Below the pieces are notes generated by a model, which did not search any database, was not told the origin of the DNA, and saw nothing but the letters and a program-made list of their open reading frames with translations. This document shows, piece by piece, positions 32,034-47,000 of a stretch of 64,000 bases of DNA; position 1 is the first letter of the stretch; each line of letters starts with the position of its first letter. This DNA comes from Pogona vitticeps (lineage: Eukaryota; Chordata; Lepidosauria; Squamata; Agamidae), in assembly GCF_051106095.1 (NCBI RefSeq), contig NC_135791.1, positions 7,970,001 to 8,034,000 on the forward strand. Reading direction: 5' to 3'. A program made the position numbers and the translations under genes.

Positions 32034-35000
32034 GAGGGAGGGAGGAAATATTCCCCCCCATCACCAAGCTTGCTTTTTAAAAAACCTCTTTTTCAATAAG
32101 GACTGACAGACTCGATCTTTTCAAAGCTGGATTAAACCATTGGTTTAGTCATTATCAAGTGATTGGGTGCATGATGGATATTTTAAGAGATGCACAGGAT
32201 TCATAAGCCATTTATGTGGAATGCTGCATAATGAAAGGGGCTACATGTCCTCAGTTTATGAGCAGATTTCATGGGTACAGCAGTGGCAACTGGAACATCA
32301 CAGAACTGGGTAGAGGTTTTAACACTGTGTGTTTCCCACCCTACAAAAATATCAACTAATTGCTTTGTATGAAGTTATGATCCTTCCTGAGGACAGTTTA
32401 CGTCTGGCTTTTTTTTAAGTGAATGAATGATGAGGCATGTATATAACTTTGGAATTTTTAGTTTGTAACCTATGTTGTCATGCATACAAAAAAAAACCAA
32501 GGAGCAATAGAAGGGGGAAGTACATCCTTTATTCTCCACTTCTTCCTCTGTGTGCTCAGAAAGTAAACTGAGTTATGCTTTCACCATTAATTACCGTAAG
32601 ATAACAATTAAGCTGAAAAATAGCATTCTGCCAAGGTGTCAGGGACTTGAAATTGCAATGCTTTAAGGAGGTAACTTGGGGAAAATGTTTATACATTCAA
32701 AAAACATGACTTTAAGATACTGTTTGTGCCTAGTAGTTACCTCCAAACCAGCCTTCCCTAAATCTGTGTTCCCTGGATATTTTAGGCTTCAACTTCTAAC
32801 ATGGGGATACAAGATGGTTGGGAGAGCAGTAAGCAGAGATTTGTGTTGTACTGTATACTGGATAATTTTCAAGATGTTATTGGAAGTCATTCTGGATGTT
32901 TGAGATGAGGAACAGATACGGTGTTTGGTGACAAAAGGCCACCATGTACATCCTGGGAGGCACTTTCTTCTCCAATTTCAGAATCTAATAGCCCTGAGTC
33001 ACATGCTAAGTTCAAGTTCTGGATTCTGACATGTGCTATTAAAATTAATACTGTAGCAATGACATATTTTTAGGTAGGCCAAGTTCTGTATTAAAGCATG
33101 ATTTAAAATCTTTTTTTAATAGCAAGTCTGTTCTGTTGACAGGAAGACACGCTGTGTTTTCTTGAGTGGAGAGGACTGCTGGATACTCTCAGAATGGGTA
33201 GCATGATTGTCTGAAGGTGGGAGTGCAAAGAGCCACTTTGGAAATAAGATATTAATGTGAGTGCTGTCTTAGCACTGAATCCTGAATCCTCTTACTTCAT
33301 ATGCTTATGTTCTAAGCCATTTTGGACTTCTGTATTGGGAGAGATAAGATGCTCAGAGGGAGACGTGTGAAGGAAAGTGGATGTGAGTTAACTGTCACAT
33401 AGCAGTGGTTCCCAGTGTAAAGCAGCCACCTGGAGTCTGAAACTCCATCTTTCCTCGTTGTGATAATTTAGGATGTTCCAGGCTGTATCTGTTGTGTGCA
33501 GATTTATTCCTGTGCTATTAACTTTGAGTGATTACAGTGTACAGCCACTTCTGACTTGTCAGCATCCATGCAGAGGCATTTTCCAACACCCTCTTTATAT
33601 GGCTGTTCTATCGTGAGAAGGAGCTTTCCCCCCCCCCTCTAATATTAATTTAAGCTCATAACAGAGTTTTAACCCTAGATGCTTTTAGCTAAGGATGGAG
33701 AACACCTTGTACATGCCAGCATCACTTTCTGGTGACTTTTTTTTAAAGGGAAAGGTGTTTATATCTCCTGTTAAAACTTCCAGTTAAGGGTCACATCTTT
33801 CACTGTAGACACACACACTGATGGCTGGGCAGCAGCTTCCTGCTGAGATTAGTGCCTCTGTGGGAGAAAAAGAGTGATGGAGGATTCAAGGACGAATGTG
33901 AAAAGCTTATTGCATGTCCCTCTGCCCTTGCACTAAAGAAAAAAAATCAGAGGACAGCTGTAGCATTGGTGATCATCTGGTGTGATTTCACAACTGAACT
34001 TGAGAGATGCATCAGATTCTTTTAATCCTCTCATGAGTGGGTATTGGGAAGTATTTGGGTAGCTTCCATATATCTGTTGGAGTCGGTGTGATTATCACTG
34101 CTTATAATAGTAAAATCCTTTTGCCGAGTGGGAAGGGTGGAAAAGGGACAGTGTTTTGCCTTTTCCTTATGTAAACAGCTGCTTACACCATAGTGGTGGA
34201 CTGGTCTGTCTAAAGCCTCTGCTTGCGTGTCCAGCATGGCCTTTCTTTGGACATTATTCAATCTTGCATTTTTAGCAGCCAGGCTGAAAAGTTCAGCGCT
34301 TGTAGTTTTTGACAGGAGATGCCTGGAGCTTTAGACTGGGAAAGTGGTGCTGTAAATGCTGTTTCCAGTGGGGTAGCTTTGTGTCAGTTGTTTAATCTGA
34401 CCTGCACTGTAGGTGTGTATAGTCCATGGTAGAATGTGTATGTTTCACTGTGTACAGTAATTATCTGTGCCACACCAATACTGATATGAAAAGTACATGC
34501 TGTTAATTTTCTTCTGCTTGCTACACAAATTGACACTTGTTGAACATCTAGCTATAATAATCTGCCTGTAATTTACATGCAGTTGTTCATAATCCTAGAG
34601 TACTGAAATGCCTTTTGCAGCTCGTTGTGATTCTGATGATGCTCCTTATGCTGATATGACTTGGCTGCAATTCTATAATTCCTCCCCTCCAGTAGTTGAT
34701 AGGTAGCTCAAAAGTTGATGCATATCTTTTTAGAAGAGCCTTGGAACAGAGAGGGACCTTGTTTTGTAAGGCAGAGTGACCATGCAAGGTGCCCAGATTG
34801 GAGGGGCCTATAAGAGCACATTACCATTCTGTATAGTTTACACGTCAATGTTTCTCGCCCATTGTTCACGAAAATGTCCATGTCCACTGCCTAGACTGCA
34901 AGGACAAATGGCAAGATCCTGTCTTCAAGAGTTTTGTGTGGTCTTGTGCTGGCTTTTGTGCTGTTGGCTATCTGTAATGAAGTGTAAATACTATTAAATA

Positions 35001-38000
35001 GGAACTTGCTTCTTTTCCAAACCCTATAATGGGAAAAGTTGTTTCCTCAGAACTAAGATAATCCTCTTGTAATAAGTTCATGTTAGTGATTGGAATAGCC
35101 CTTGGGGTCTTTATACGGACACGCCGAAGTATAGGTACCTGGGAGAAAATTCTTTTCAAGTAGGTAGATGCTGTAAAGCAAGCATGCTTTATTATAGACT
35201 AACGTAAGCATTTAATAAACATTTCACAAGCAAACAGGCTCTGCATTGGATTTCGCCTTGTATTTAGAGGTGTAGCATTTTGATTGGCCTCTGCAGCGGT
35301 GCCTTGATGTGCAGATATGATGAAGTGGGGTGTTTCTCTCTGCTGGGCACCAAGCAAGGTGCTGTTAAAGTTACAGGACCAGGCCAGGCATTTGTTCATA
35401 GTCCATCGACAATTTTACCACTGCCAGTGGTACTGTACTGACTTCTTTGGTTCTCCGATCACTCACTAAACTTTCCGCAGCCTTGTTGTCTTTCTGCCAA
35501 AGAATCCCAACCCTTTTGAATTTGTTCTTTCCTGAAAAGAACAGGACAGAAATAGTATTAACTTCTCTGATGACACACAGCTCACTCCTACTTCTTGACT
35601 CAAATCAAGCACCCACCCCATTTTCCTTTTTAAAAGAATACAATGGTTACCCTTGACAACTCAAGATCTCACATGTTCTGCTTCTCCAGTGCTAATTTCC
35701 ATCTCTCCATGATGTCAATGGGATATATGTAGTTTCTGTTCCCTAATAAAGATTTAAATATTGTGGATAAAAGTGTTCAGATTGGAATGTAGATTCCTTG
35801 TAGCAGGCCAACACTTTCAGTGATCTGCTCAGCCAATTTGGTTATCAAACCATAGTTCTGACTAGATTAGGAGAGATAAAGGGTAGGGATTACTGAAGAC
35901 ACAATTTCCACTTTGAGTCACAAAGAAAAGGAGAAACCCTTGTGTTTCAACAATCAAGAACTAATACTATAAGAGGTTTAAGATTTTTGTAACCAATGTA
36001 CAGAGTAAAGAGATATAGAGCAGTCTTGGCATTGGCATGTGTCACTACAGTGGTGCTGGGTAGCTGTATTTAAGGATGATTGTTTTCCTTTAGTAAACAA
36101 AATAATAGTTATGTATCTCACAAGTGAGAGTCAGTATGGTGTAGTGGGTAGGGTGACAGACTAGTACTCAGGAGATCTAGGCTCAAATCCCCACCCACCC
36201 CCAAACTCACCTCCTGTGAGTTTCCGCCCCATGCCTAAGGAAACTCACAGAGGGGGGTTGCACTGATAAAATCACTCCTAATATATCTCATTTACCTTGA
36301 AAACCTTATCAGAGATGCTGCTATAAGTCAGATATGACATGATGACATATACCAACATCTCACAAGAGGAATCAATGGAAATTGGATATATTCAGTTCTT
36401 TGTTGATGAAGAATGAGTTTTGTTCATTATTAATAAAAATATAATGTTGATACTTTTATGTATAGGAAAAAATAATTGCTAGGTCGCTGACTTGTAACTA
36501 AAGTGTCTTTATGAACCGAACTGGTGTATTACACTTCTTTTGTTTGATGAAAATAGAACATTGTGGAAGGAGATGCTCTAAGAATAATTTTCTTTCTTAA
36601 GAAAAAAATAGATTATGACGTTTCAGAATAGATGGGAAGGATATGCCTGAGGGATAGTCTGTGAATCCTAACTTGTGCTGCAGATGATCATGTCCCTGTA
36701 GCCTAGCTGCTGTTACTTTTCCCTAAAAGAGCAACAGATCTTGGTAAAGTGGGATCTTGAATTTTGCCCAAGAGTAAGGGAAAATTATGCTACTTTAGTT
36801 GATGTCCTGGGCTAACATGAACAATATGAGAAACTAGACACTTAAGTCAAAGTGAAATGGAGATATCTTACCTTAAAACTGTCTTTTTTCCCACCCAGCT
36901 GTCCCTTCCTGGCTCGTAACCTCACCTTGGCCATTCCTATCATTGCTGGCATCCTGTTCTTTTTTGTCATCAGCTCTTTGCTACAGACCAGCTTCAGAGA
37001 CCCTGGTATCTTGCCTAGAGCCACAGCCAGTGAAGCTGCAGATTTGGAGAAATGGATTGGTGAGCTTAATTTTTTGCTTTTTGGTTTACAACAGAATGTT
37101 TACAGATGCTGCACATTAGCTGGTGGTATCCAGCAAGTTTATTTGGGCATCTTAATTTTCTGAGTCTGAGACAATCATGGAAGTGGAGAGAGTGCGGGAG
37201 GTTTGTCAGACTTTAACCAAAGTGTCTCTGCTAGATCCTGATAAAAAAAGGAGCCCAATAATGGTGGGAGCTTCTTGAAAAGGAAATTCTAAAGGCATAA
37301 TGCTTGTACAAAATAACCTCTCTGTTTACTTGTGCTGAGTAAGAACTATGTCCAGGTAACGATGTACAGGAGCTGAATGAAGGTTTATTTATGTATAGAT
37401 TTATATTCTGCCTTTTCTGTAAGAATTTTGAGGAGACTTTACTGTATATGCTCCTCTTTCCTGTTTTTGTTCTTACATCATGCCCGGAAGATAATATAGA
37501 CTGAGAGGTTACCTAGTGAGTTTGTTGGCCAAATGAGAATTGAAGCACAGATCTCACCAGCCATTTTCCAGCACTCTAGCCCATTACAGCAAAGTGGTTG
37601 TTGGCATCCGCCATAGTTTTTATGCCAAATGTATCTGATAGTGGTTTAGGTGAGAAGGTGGAATAATTTTTCATAGGACAGGGGTTTTATGGACACTTGG
37701 AAGGCAGCCACACTGGAAAGTCACTGGGATGTTTTGGTTTCTAATCTCCATCATGTATACTCTGAACATTATGCTGCATAAGTGCATCTAATGCTTCCTG
37801 TTAAATATTAAGAGGACAAGAAAAGTAAATGAGTGGGACATGGAACCTGACTTCCTAGAAAACCACATGCCCTGATTTCTGCTTTTAAAACAGTATTTTC
37901 CCCACGGCTAAATACTGCAATGCCAAGAGCCCTGTTTTCCTGAATTCTCTAATTCTGCACAAACATCTTTAGGCATTTGCAGACAATGTGAATACCTTCC

Positions 38001-41000
38001 TGATAGATGTAAAAGTTGCCACCACTTATTCCATGCACTTAAATCAAAGTGAATGCAGTTAGTTCTTTGCATACATGAGATTGGATTACAAATTTAAAAA
38101 ACAATATGGAGATAAATGTATGAAGAGAAACAGACGAAAAAAAGGTAAGCAACAAAATGCAAGGAACAAAACTCAACTGTTGCAGCACATTTTGGAGTTG
38201 GAATCTTAAATCATATTTTAGGAATGAGCTGCATGTTACTCTTGTACTGCATGCCAACTCTTAAGTCTATGTAATGTTAGTTTTAGTGCATCATGGGTGA
38301 AATGGGGAAGCTCCTTGAGCCAGATTAGGCCAAGGAACACTTTCCTGCTGTAATGGTCAAAGCCTGTGTATTTGAGAGAATGCATCTGCTGATATATATC
38401 TCTTTGCTTCCTTAGATGTTTACCGTAAGGGAGTCAAGTTGATAACATTATTTTTAAATGTACTGTTGTTTATAGCAAGTAACCTAGAGCTGCTTCTGGC
38501 CTTGACTTTAATGTTTTGTGTTTGATGCATTAATTGGATTTTCTGTATATCCATTTAACCTGTAAGCCACTTTGGGTGCTGTATAAAAATATAGCTAGAA
38601 GCACTTAAATAAAATGATCTCTTTTACCATGATAAGAATTATTGTGGAATAGAAAAAGATGGCTGGAGGGTCTGTTCTGTTACTTTTGTTAGCCCTAGGC
38701 TCCTAGCTTGATGCTAGCTCGAAGCGCTTGGATACAGTAAAGTTAACGTTTAAGGCGGATGACAAGTTTTATGTTGATGATAGATTGATTTATAGTTTCG
38801 GCTAACAGCATTTCTTTAAAGATACCATTTAAACTAGGAATGAGAGTTTAAATGCTTTCCTTTAGAGAGCTGCTCATTATACTGCGCTTTGCGCTGCTGT
38901 TCTTGTCTTTTTATGCATATGCTTTTGAAATGGTAATGTTTGTTAGAAGAAATCCTTTGGATTTCTTTATGATTAAGATGCTACTGGGATGTGTCAAGAT
39001 ATCCTCAATGTACACTTTCTCCAGTGGTCAAAATTTTTTAATCAGTTTTGGTAACAGGTAAAAACTTGTTATCACCACCTGCCACCCCATTCCAGCTTGC
39101 CTCATAATCAAAGTAGCTGTCCCTCTCTCCTTTTTCCTCAGCCACTGCTGTGTAGAGCAAGCCTTCCTCAAGGCTTGAGGAGCCCCCCTTTTTTCCCCTA
39201 CGTGAAGGACAATTGGAAATTGTGACAGTTTGACGGGGTGCTTCACAAGCAGCAGGCAGAGAAAGCTTCTTTTCCTGCTTTTGGTTTCACCACTCTGGTG
39301 CTGCTTGACCAAGATGCTTCCAAACACCTTAGTGTTTCAGTCATCAAGCAATCCTCATTCTTGGAACTGAGAAGCGAGTAGGGATTGCCATGGACCTCGC
39401 ATGATGATTCTCACCTCCTTTGTCAATTTCAAAGTTGAGTGCGAAACTAGTGATGCTGTGCTGGCTTGGGGGACCAGGCAATTGCCATGTATTTGTCTAT
39501 TGCCCTTTGCAAGAATCTTAGCAATCATCTGATACTAGTTAGTCACTCGGGTCTGTAATCTTAGTTACTGACCAAAAAAGTAAAGAAAATGCCAGCATTT
39601 CTGAAACTAGTGCAAGTTTACTGCACAGTGGACATAAGTAATAGAGATAGCATGCGGTAAAGAAATGATCCGCAAGATCACACTGTTTGGTTATCCTTTT
39701 AAAGAGCCAAGTATATGAACATCATAAATGTAGCGAAGAACTGTCAAAATTTAGAAACTTCTTTTTGTTTTAGGGACGTATTTAGCATTTTGTCTGAGCT
39801 TCTAAAAAATCTGATTCAATAGATTTTTACTTTTAAAGTAAGACAAATCTTCTGAATGCAGAGTGTTTGAATCTCATCCTGTTCGATTTGTCTTGCACTC
39901 CAGTATGACTAATTGTGTTTAGGCAAGAGGAGTAATGTATTCAATGCATTAGGTGTAATGCAGCATACTTTTATACGTTTAGGAAAATACTATTCATTTA
40001 TACATTATTTATAATGTATAAAAGCTGTGCAAAAATGGATTCTCTTTTCTGATTCTGTTATGCTATTGTTGAGGTGACATGCATTTATCTCTAAGAGAGG
40101 TCAGAGTCTGAGGTGAATGTCTGGGTATGGGTTCTACTTTAGGGTTGTTGATTTACCAAGAAACTTGCCAGATCCTATTTAGTTCCTTGATTCTATCATT
40201 AATAATGGATATTTTTGCCTTCACAGACAACTTGGGCACCTCCACTTATAGGCCACCTGCACGCACCATGGAAGTTGTTATAAACAAATACATGGTGAAG
40301 TTGAAATATTGCTATACCTGCAAAATGTTCCGCCCACCTAGGACTTCCCACTGCAGTGTCTGTGACAACTGTGTAGGTAAGTTCAGAGTGAAATATCCTG
40401 TACGTAGTCAAGATTTTTAAATTTATTCTATTTATTTTGTTTATATACCTCCTGACTTAGTGGAAACCCACCACCATGGATGGTAAACACAAAGAAAATT
40501 AACGATTAATTAAGAAAATTAAGCATCATTGCCCTCCGAAACTATAAAATAATAGAATAATACAGTCAGTGACTAACACAACAAAATCATACAACAACCT
40601 CAAATTTAAGCTCCAGAATGAAAATTGTAAATTCTTATCTCAGAAGAAGTAAATTTTTGAAGGTCTCTTTTTAGAGTTCTGCCTTAACATGTTTTAGGTA
40701 GTAATTCTTCAGGAGAGATGGTCTGATAGATACAAAGGGCCCAAACCATTTAGGGCTTTGTGTGTCAAGACTAACACCTTGAATTTGGCACAGAAATGAA
40801 CAGGAAGCCAGTGGAAATGAGCCAAGATCAGGGAGATGTGATCAAATCTATTTGTTCCAGTGGTCAGCCTGGCCACTGCATTCTTGACCTGCTGGAGTTT
40901 CCATGTCATTTTCAAGCTCACATAGAGGGCATTGCAGTAATCGATTTTTGAGACTATCAGTACATGAACTAATGCAATCAGGAATTTCCTGTCCAGGTAG

Positions 41001-44000
41001 AGGTGCTGCTTGGGAATCCACCAAAGTTAGAAAAAGGCCGATCCAGCCACAACAGATATTTGTTGTTCAAATGAGAATGCGGAATTGGAAATCACCCCCA
41101 AATTGCAAACCTGGTCTTTTATGGGGAATGCAACTCCCATCAAAGCCAGGCAACATCTCTCCTAATTGGTTAGGTGAAACCCCAAGAGAAGTGTTTCTCT
41201 CTTGTGAGGATTAAGCTTCAACTTGTTCATTCAGTCCATCATCAAAGCCAGAGGGTCTGAACAGCATCTGCTAAAAATGAAGTGAAAGATAAGAGCTGCA
41301 TGTCATCAGCGTATTGATGGCTACAAACTTTAAATCTCTGGATAACTTCTCCCAGCAGCTTCACGTAGATGTTAAAAAGCATTGGTGAAATGATCAGCCC
41401 CTGTGGGATCCCGTACCGCAGAGCTCAAGGAGTCGAAACAACATCACCAAGCAGGACCATCTGGATATGATCACAGAGAATGGACCAGAGCCAGCATAGA
41501 ATGGACCAGAGCCAGCAAAGTGCAATCCTTTCAATTCCTAGTCCTGGTTATCTATCCAGAAGGATACCATGGTCAACAGTAGCAAACACCCCTGAGAGAT
41601 CCAAGAGGTATCAACAAGGTTACATTCCCCTTGTCAGCCCTCTTTAGGAGGTCATCATACAGCATAACTTGTGCTGTCACAGTCGCATGGCATGGCTGGA
41701 ACCCCAATTGAAATGGATCCAGAATTCCTTCAAGAAAAAGCTGATGTGCCACAACCCTTTTGATCAGCTCTCTGAAAATGGAATATTAGCAAAAGGTGTA
41801 TAGTTGTTTAAATCATCTGATGCTAAGTTAACTTTCTTAAGAATAGGCCATGCAATGGTTTCTTTCAAGCAGGAATGCATGTGATCTTCCTGAAATGATG
41901 TGTTAATGATTTGGGTAACCCATTCAGTCATTATGTCCTTGGCAAATGTTTAAAGTCAAGACGGGCAGAGACCTACTACGGAGAGAGTAGCTTTGCAGCA
42001 TGCAAGCGCTTAGTTATCATCATAGGTGTTATCAGTTGAAACTGATCCAACAAACCATGACAAGAAGGTGCATTGGAACATCTCAACCCGATCCACTGAG
42101 CTACCAAAAGAATCAAGCTCTTGTCAGGTGTCTTCAACTTTTGAACTAAAATGAGCTGCAAACCTGTTGCTGTTAATGATGTCAGGTTGACGCAGATTTA
42201 TCTGCCCAGTATTAATAAGAGTGCGGGCAACTTGATAAAGTTCTGACTGATGATTTGAAGCGTCGGGTGGACATTATATGCTCTTTTTGCAGTTTTTATT
42301 GTGTTAACAATCTTTTCTGGATGACATATTGGCTGCAGCTAATTTCTCATCTGAGGGAGTTTTCCTCCAGTTGCTATCTAACTTCCTCCTTATTTGTTTC
42401 ACTGCTCATAATTCAACCATAAACCAAGGTGATGGTCAAGTTCTACAGTGGAGGGGACATTTGGGGGCATACTAACTAATGACCTGGGCACCGACCAGAT
42501 TGGCCGAGAAATCCCCCTAAGGCATCTTGAAAACCAATAGAATCCAGTTGCCTTTGGGGGAGGACCATTCTAATAGGTCCAGCCTCCCTGCAGAAGAGGG
42601 TCACCAGTGACAGCCCAAACCTCAGCAGTTGATGAGCTGACCATGATACAGCAGAAGACTCAAGGTTATCCAAGGACAAGGATGAGCAAACTGAAACTTT
42701 TAATCCAGAAAAGACAGAGGTGCTCCTTCGTCCGTTGAAAGGCAGATCAATGAACAGGGAGGCAGCCTGTGCTGGATGAGGTTACACTCTCTCTGAAAAC
42801 TCACGTGCACAGCTTGGGGGTACTCCTGGACTCATCTCTGAGTCTGGATGCCCAGGTTTTGCCAGTGGCCGGGAGTACATTTGCACAATTAGAACTAGTG
42901 TGCCAGCTGTGAGGATCTGATGGTGACGCATGTTTTAGTTGCATCCTGGCCGGATTACTGTAATGAACTCTACACGGGGCTGCCTGTGGAAAGTGTCAAG
43001 AAACTTCAGCAGGTCCAAAACGCAGCAGCAAGTTTACTCACTGGGGCTGTCTACAGGGATCACATACCACCACCACCACCCGTTACAGCAGCTCCACTGG
43101 CTTCTAATCGGCTTCTGGGCAGAATTTAAAGCGCTGGTTCTAACCTATAAAACACTAAATGGATTAGACCCACCTTCTCAGGTGTTTTGTGGGTACATGG
43201 GAGAGGTTCTTCTCTGTTGCTGCTCCCAGACTCTGGAACTCTCTCCCACAGGAGGCTAAGCTGTCCTCATCTTTGCTGTCCTCCTGCAAGCAGGCAAATG
43301 ACCGCTTCTCTTAAGCAAGCTTTCCCTGAGTGATTGGCTGCCTGAATGGGAATTTTAAATAGATTGTTGAATCTTACTGCTTTGAGTGTATTTTGGTGAT
43401 GCTAATGGTTTTTAGTATGGTATTCATTTCATCCGTTTTAGTACGGTATTTGTTTACTCACCATTGTTAGCTTTAAATATTTGTTATTAATTATGTAAGC
43501 TGCCTTAGGTCTTTTTTAAGGAGAATGGTGAGGTGGAAAATATTTTAATTTTTATTATTTATTTATTTATTTAATTTGTACTCCGCCTATCTGGTCAATG
43601 CAAATCCACATTCAGCTCACCCTCAGCCTGACCAGACAAGAACCACCAGGTACAATGTGTGTCCAACCACATGTGTGAGACCAGTCAGATGTTGAAACAG
43701 GCCCACGGATGTTGTGGTGTCCATGAACTCCCAAGGACACCCCAGTGATATCCAACTCCGCATGAATGTTGACGTTGCCCAGAAGTAATAGCATAGGAGA
43801 CCTCAGCATTGCAGTCGAGACACTTTGTTAGCTCTGGTAGTGAAAGTGCTGGGTCTCAAGGGGTGGGGTATATCATCCCACTGGTCTGCCAAGACAGAGC
43901 TTCTGCTGATCTTGATGGAATTTTTAGGGACGATGGGCAACACCCTTTCCCTGCCCCTCTGATCTGCCCGGATGCTGGATGGAATAACCAGAGGGACGCA

Positions 44001-47000
44001 ACCGGGAAAGCAGAACCCCTGTGCTACCAGGTCTTGGTTATATACGCCAGGTTGGTTTTACTGTCTACTAATAGGTTGTAAATTAATTCAGTCTTGTTTT
44101 CAGCTGACCTAGCATTAATCAGTAGGAGGGTCAGATCAGAGAGTCAATGGAGCTGGTTACCTGGATACTGCCAGCTGGAAGAAAAACCACAGCTCAAAAC
44201 AGATATAATACATCTACAGCTCTTCTATAATGACCTGTTTTCTTCCCCACTATCATATCTCCCTCTACTCATTATCACCAAAATATCCTCCACATTTAGG
44301 TTGAAGCAATTGTGGTTTCAACTGCTTCTTTCTGGTTCTTCTGAAATACAGATATTTAGATTGTAGCGAGTGTACCATCTCTTCCCATGGGCATGCCTGA
44401 GGTAACGATCTTAGAATTCAGGTACACATATGTAGCAAAAGGTTACTTATATTCACCTTTTTAAACCAACATCCTCCAGTTGTTCCTGCCACGTGATGTA
44501 TGGCAGTTGCTTAAAGGGAAGAGGGCCTTGTCAGTGGTGGCACCACAGTGGTGGCTCACTACCTCTCTCCCCAGAGACCAATCATATGCCTCCTTTGAAG
44601 TCATTTTGGTGGCAGGAGTCAACCATTACATTTTCTCAGACTGTCATGTTGTTTCTGACTTTGGTTTTAGCTTTCAGTTCTGACCTTGCTGTTGACCATC
44701 AAATCTAATCTTAAACCCAGTCAAGCTGATTTATTCTGTCTTTGTGTATTTTATTGCAATTTTTATTGGAAGTAGGGATTTTAATTGCTTTTATATTTTG
44801 ATTTAATAAGTCAGCCTGAACAATTCCTTAAATTACATAAAATAAAATAAACGACGACATTAGACCATACTAAAAGATAGTTTGCCCATAGCATCATTTG
44901 CTTTCTGGGGTATAAATAGACTTGGGGGGGAAAAATCACAGTAAAACGTCATAAAGTTAACATGCCAACTTTAGAAACATAGAAGTGATGATGCCAGATA
45001 TATTTTCTTTGTACCAGCACCAGTCTTGACCTTACATGAACAGAGATATATTTTGGAAACAAATAATGATAGCTACAGAGCTGTATCCTTGATTGCAGTG
45101 ATTCATGTTCCAACTGCAACTATCATTGAAATTTCTGCCTGGCATATCTTTCATGTTTTAGCTTTTCCAGGTACACATGTATATGGGAATGTGTGTTCAA
45201 GGCAAGTGAGTTCTGTTGTTACACAGGGATGAGTGGCTATGTGAACAGGCTCAAAGTGGTCAACCAAACCTCCACTCAAACCGAGAGGACATCTTCCCTT
45301 TGGCTTTTTAGGCTATGAAAACTGTGTGTCTTTTCCTTGTGTCTAACACTCTAAATTTTGCACTATCCGTATCCCTGGCAGCAATCAAAAGCTAGTCTTG
45401 TGCTAAAGGAGACTTTGATGGTGGTGTTTCTTGAAAGAACATCTCTTTTTCCACATGAAAAGCATTTTTAGAAATCAGCTATACACAGTGCTCTAAAAGC
45501 AGTTGGGCATATTGCATGGAAGTGTTTATTATTCCAGAGTCAAGAAGGGTGTGTGCACCTCAGAATAGTTTTTTGAATCCTCCTGGCCTTTCTGATTTGG
45601 AACAGAACATTTGGAAAGAGGTTGGTTGGAAGGAGGAGGAGGAGAGAGCATTAATTGGACAGAGGAACATTCATTGACTGCTTGGTGGGCTGTCACTATC
45701 TCAAATAAACTGAATAGTCTTTGCCACCTGTTGCAGCTTTTATATCTCTTCCCCTATTCTAGTTGCTTTCCAGTCTCACATATATTGATCTCTCAAAACT
45801 AAAAATAAAACTTCGAAAGCCCAGCTTTTAGTGCTACAAAAACAAAGTTTTGTTGCCGTTAAGGTGTCTTGTGACTCTCCGTTGTATTCGCTGCAATTCA
45901 TTTTCTTCTTCAGTTTGAAAAACATTTGCATATATTTTGGAAGCAGAATATTGGATTCTTTGATGATCATTTTAGTAATGCCAGGGGCATCATTTGGAGG
46001 AAAGAGGAAAATGTATATACAGTATGTGCAAGAAAGATGGCTGGATCCTTAGGCAGATGAGATCAGCTGAGTATTTATAACAAGGATGGGAAATACGTGG
46101 CCCCCCTCCAAGCTCTGGGCTTCAGTTCTTATCTGTCATGGTTATTCCAACAACATCTAGAGAATAACACATTTCTCATGCTTGTTCTTATTTACAGATA
46201 GGTAAAATGCAGGTGGTGAATGTGTTTGAAAAATAATAAGGAATGGGTGAGTAGCAGAAATGTTAGCTTGAAGTCCCTTCCACCCCTGAGGGAAAGTCTT
46301 CCTGAAGTATGTATTCATTTGGAATAAATGTTAGTAGGACATATCCAGACATGAGTAGAACTTGAGACACACCCAAGCCATGGACTCTTACCAAGCTGCA
46401 TAGAGCTTCGGGGCAAGGAGAAAGTCTATAAAAGCCAGTCAGCTCCTTTAAATTGAATATTCCTTGCTTGAATTGTTCAGTTTCTCTGTGTTTTTTCCTC
46501 TCTCCTGTTTTTTTAAAGCTATATGCCTAGTGAGTCGGCCTTCAGGAATCCAGTCTGAATATAGAAAGTCTTTCTAAAGGAATTAAATGTATAGTCACAT
46601 GCGTTTTAGAGAGCAGATGACAAACACAAATAATTTACAGAGTGAAAACAAACCAACTGCAGTGTAAACTATAGGATACAGATATTTAAAACCATCAATT
46701 AAAAACAAGTTAAAATTTAAAAGACTCCCCATCTCAACTGCCTGCTTACTCCCAAAAAGCCTCTCTAAAGAGACAAGTTTTCAGCTGTCGTCAGAAAGCA
46801 AAGGGCCAACGACACCTCCTGAGGAAGGAGGGAGCAGACACAAATATAGTTGTGAAAGTGGTGGAACTGAGAGAAGGCATTCCGATGAAGATCTTAATAC
46901 AGTACACATTAAACTGAGTGATGGTCATGTCCTGAAAATGGGTATACTGCAGAATGAGGAACATGCATTTTCATAGGGTGGGTTAATCATATTAAAAAAA

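Larger units (their letters stand above)
29507..36898 (+). other. ZDHHC18: ZDHHC18 intron 1
   Basis: 7392-base GT-AG intron, phase 2. The first 120 bases are still CG-rich. It contains the inverted repeat pair (30215-30365), a compound microsatellite (31962-32046) and a tRNA-derived SINE (36127-36351). The rest looks unique and non-coding. Confidence 0.85.

Noticed and set aside
39028-39327. 99-codon minus-strand frame in ZDHHC18 intron 2
   Set aside because: No recognisable family, no splice or start context; length is within chance expectation for 64 kb.
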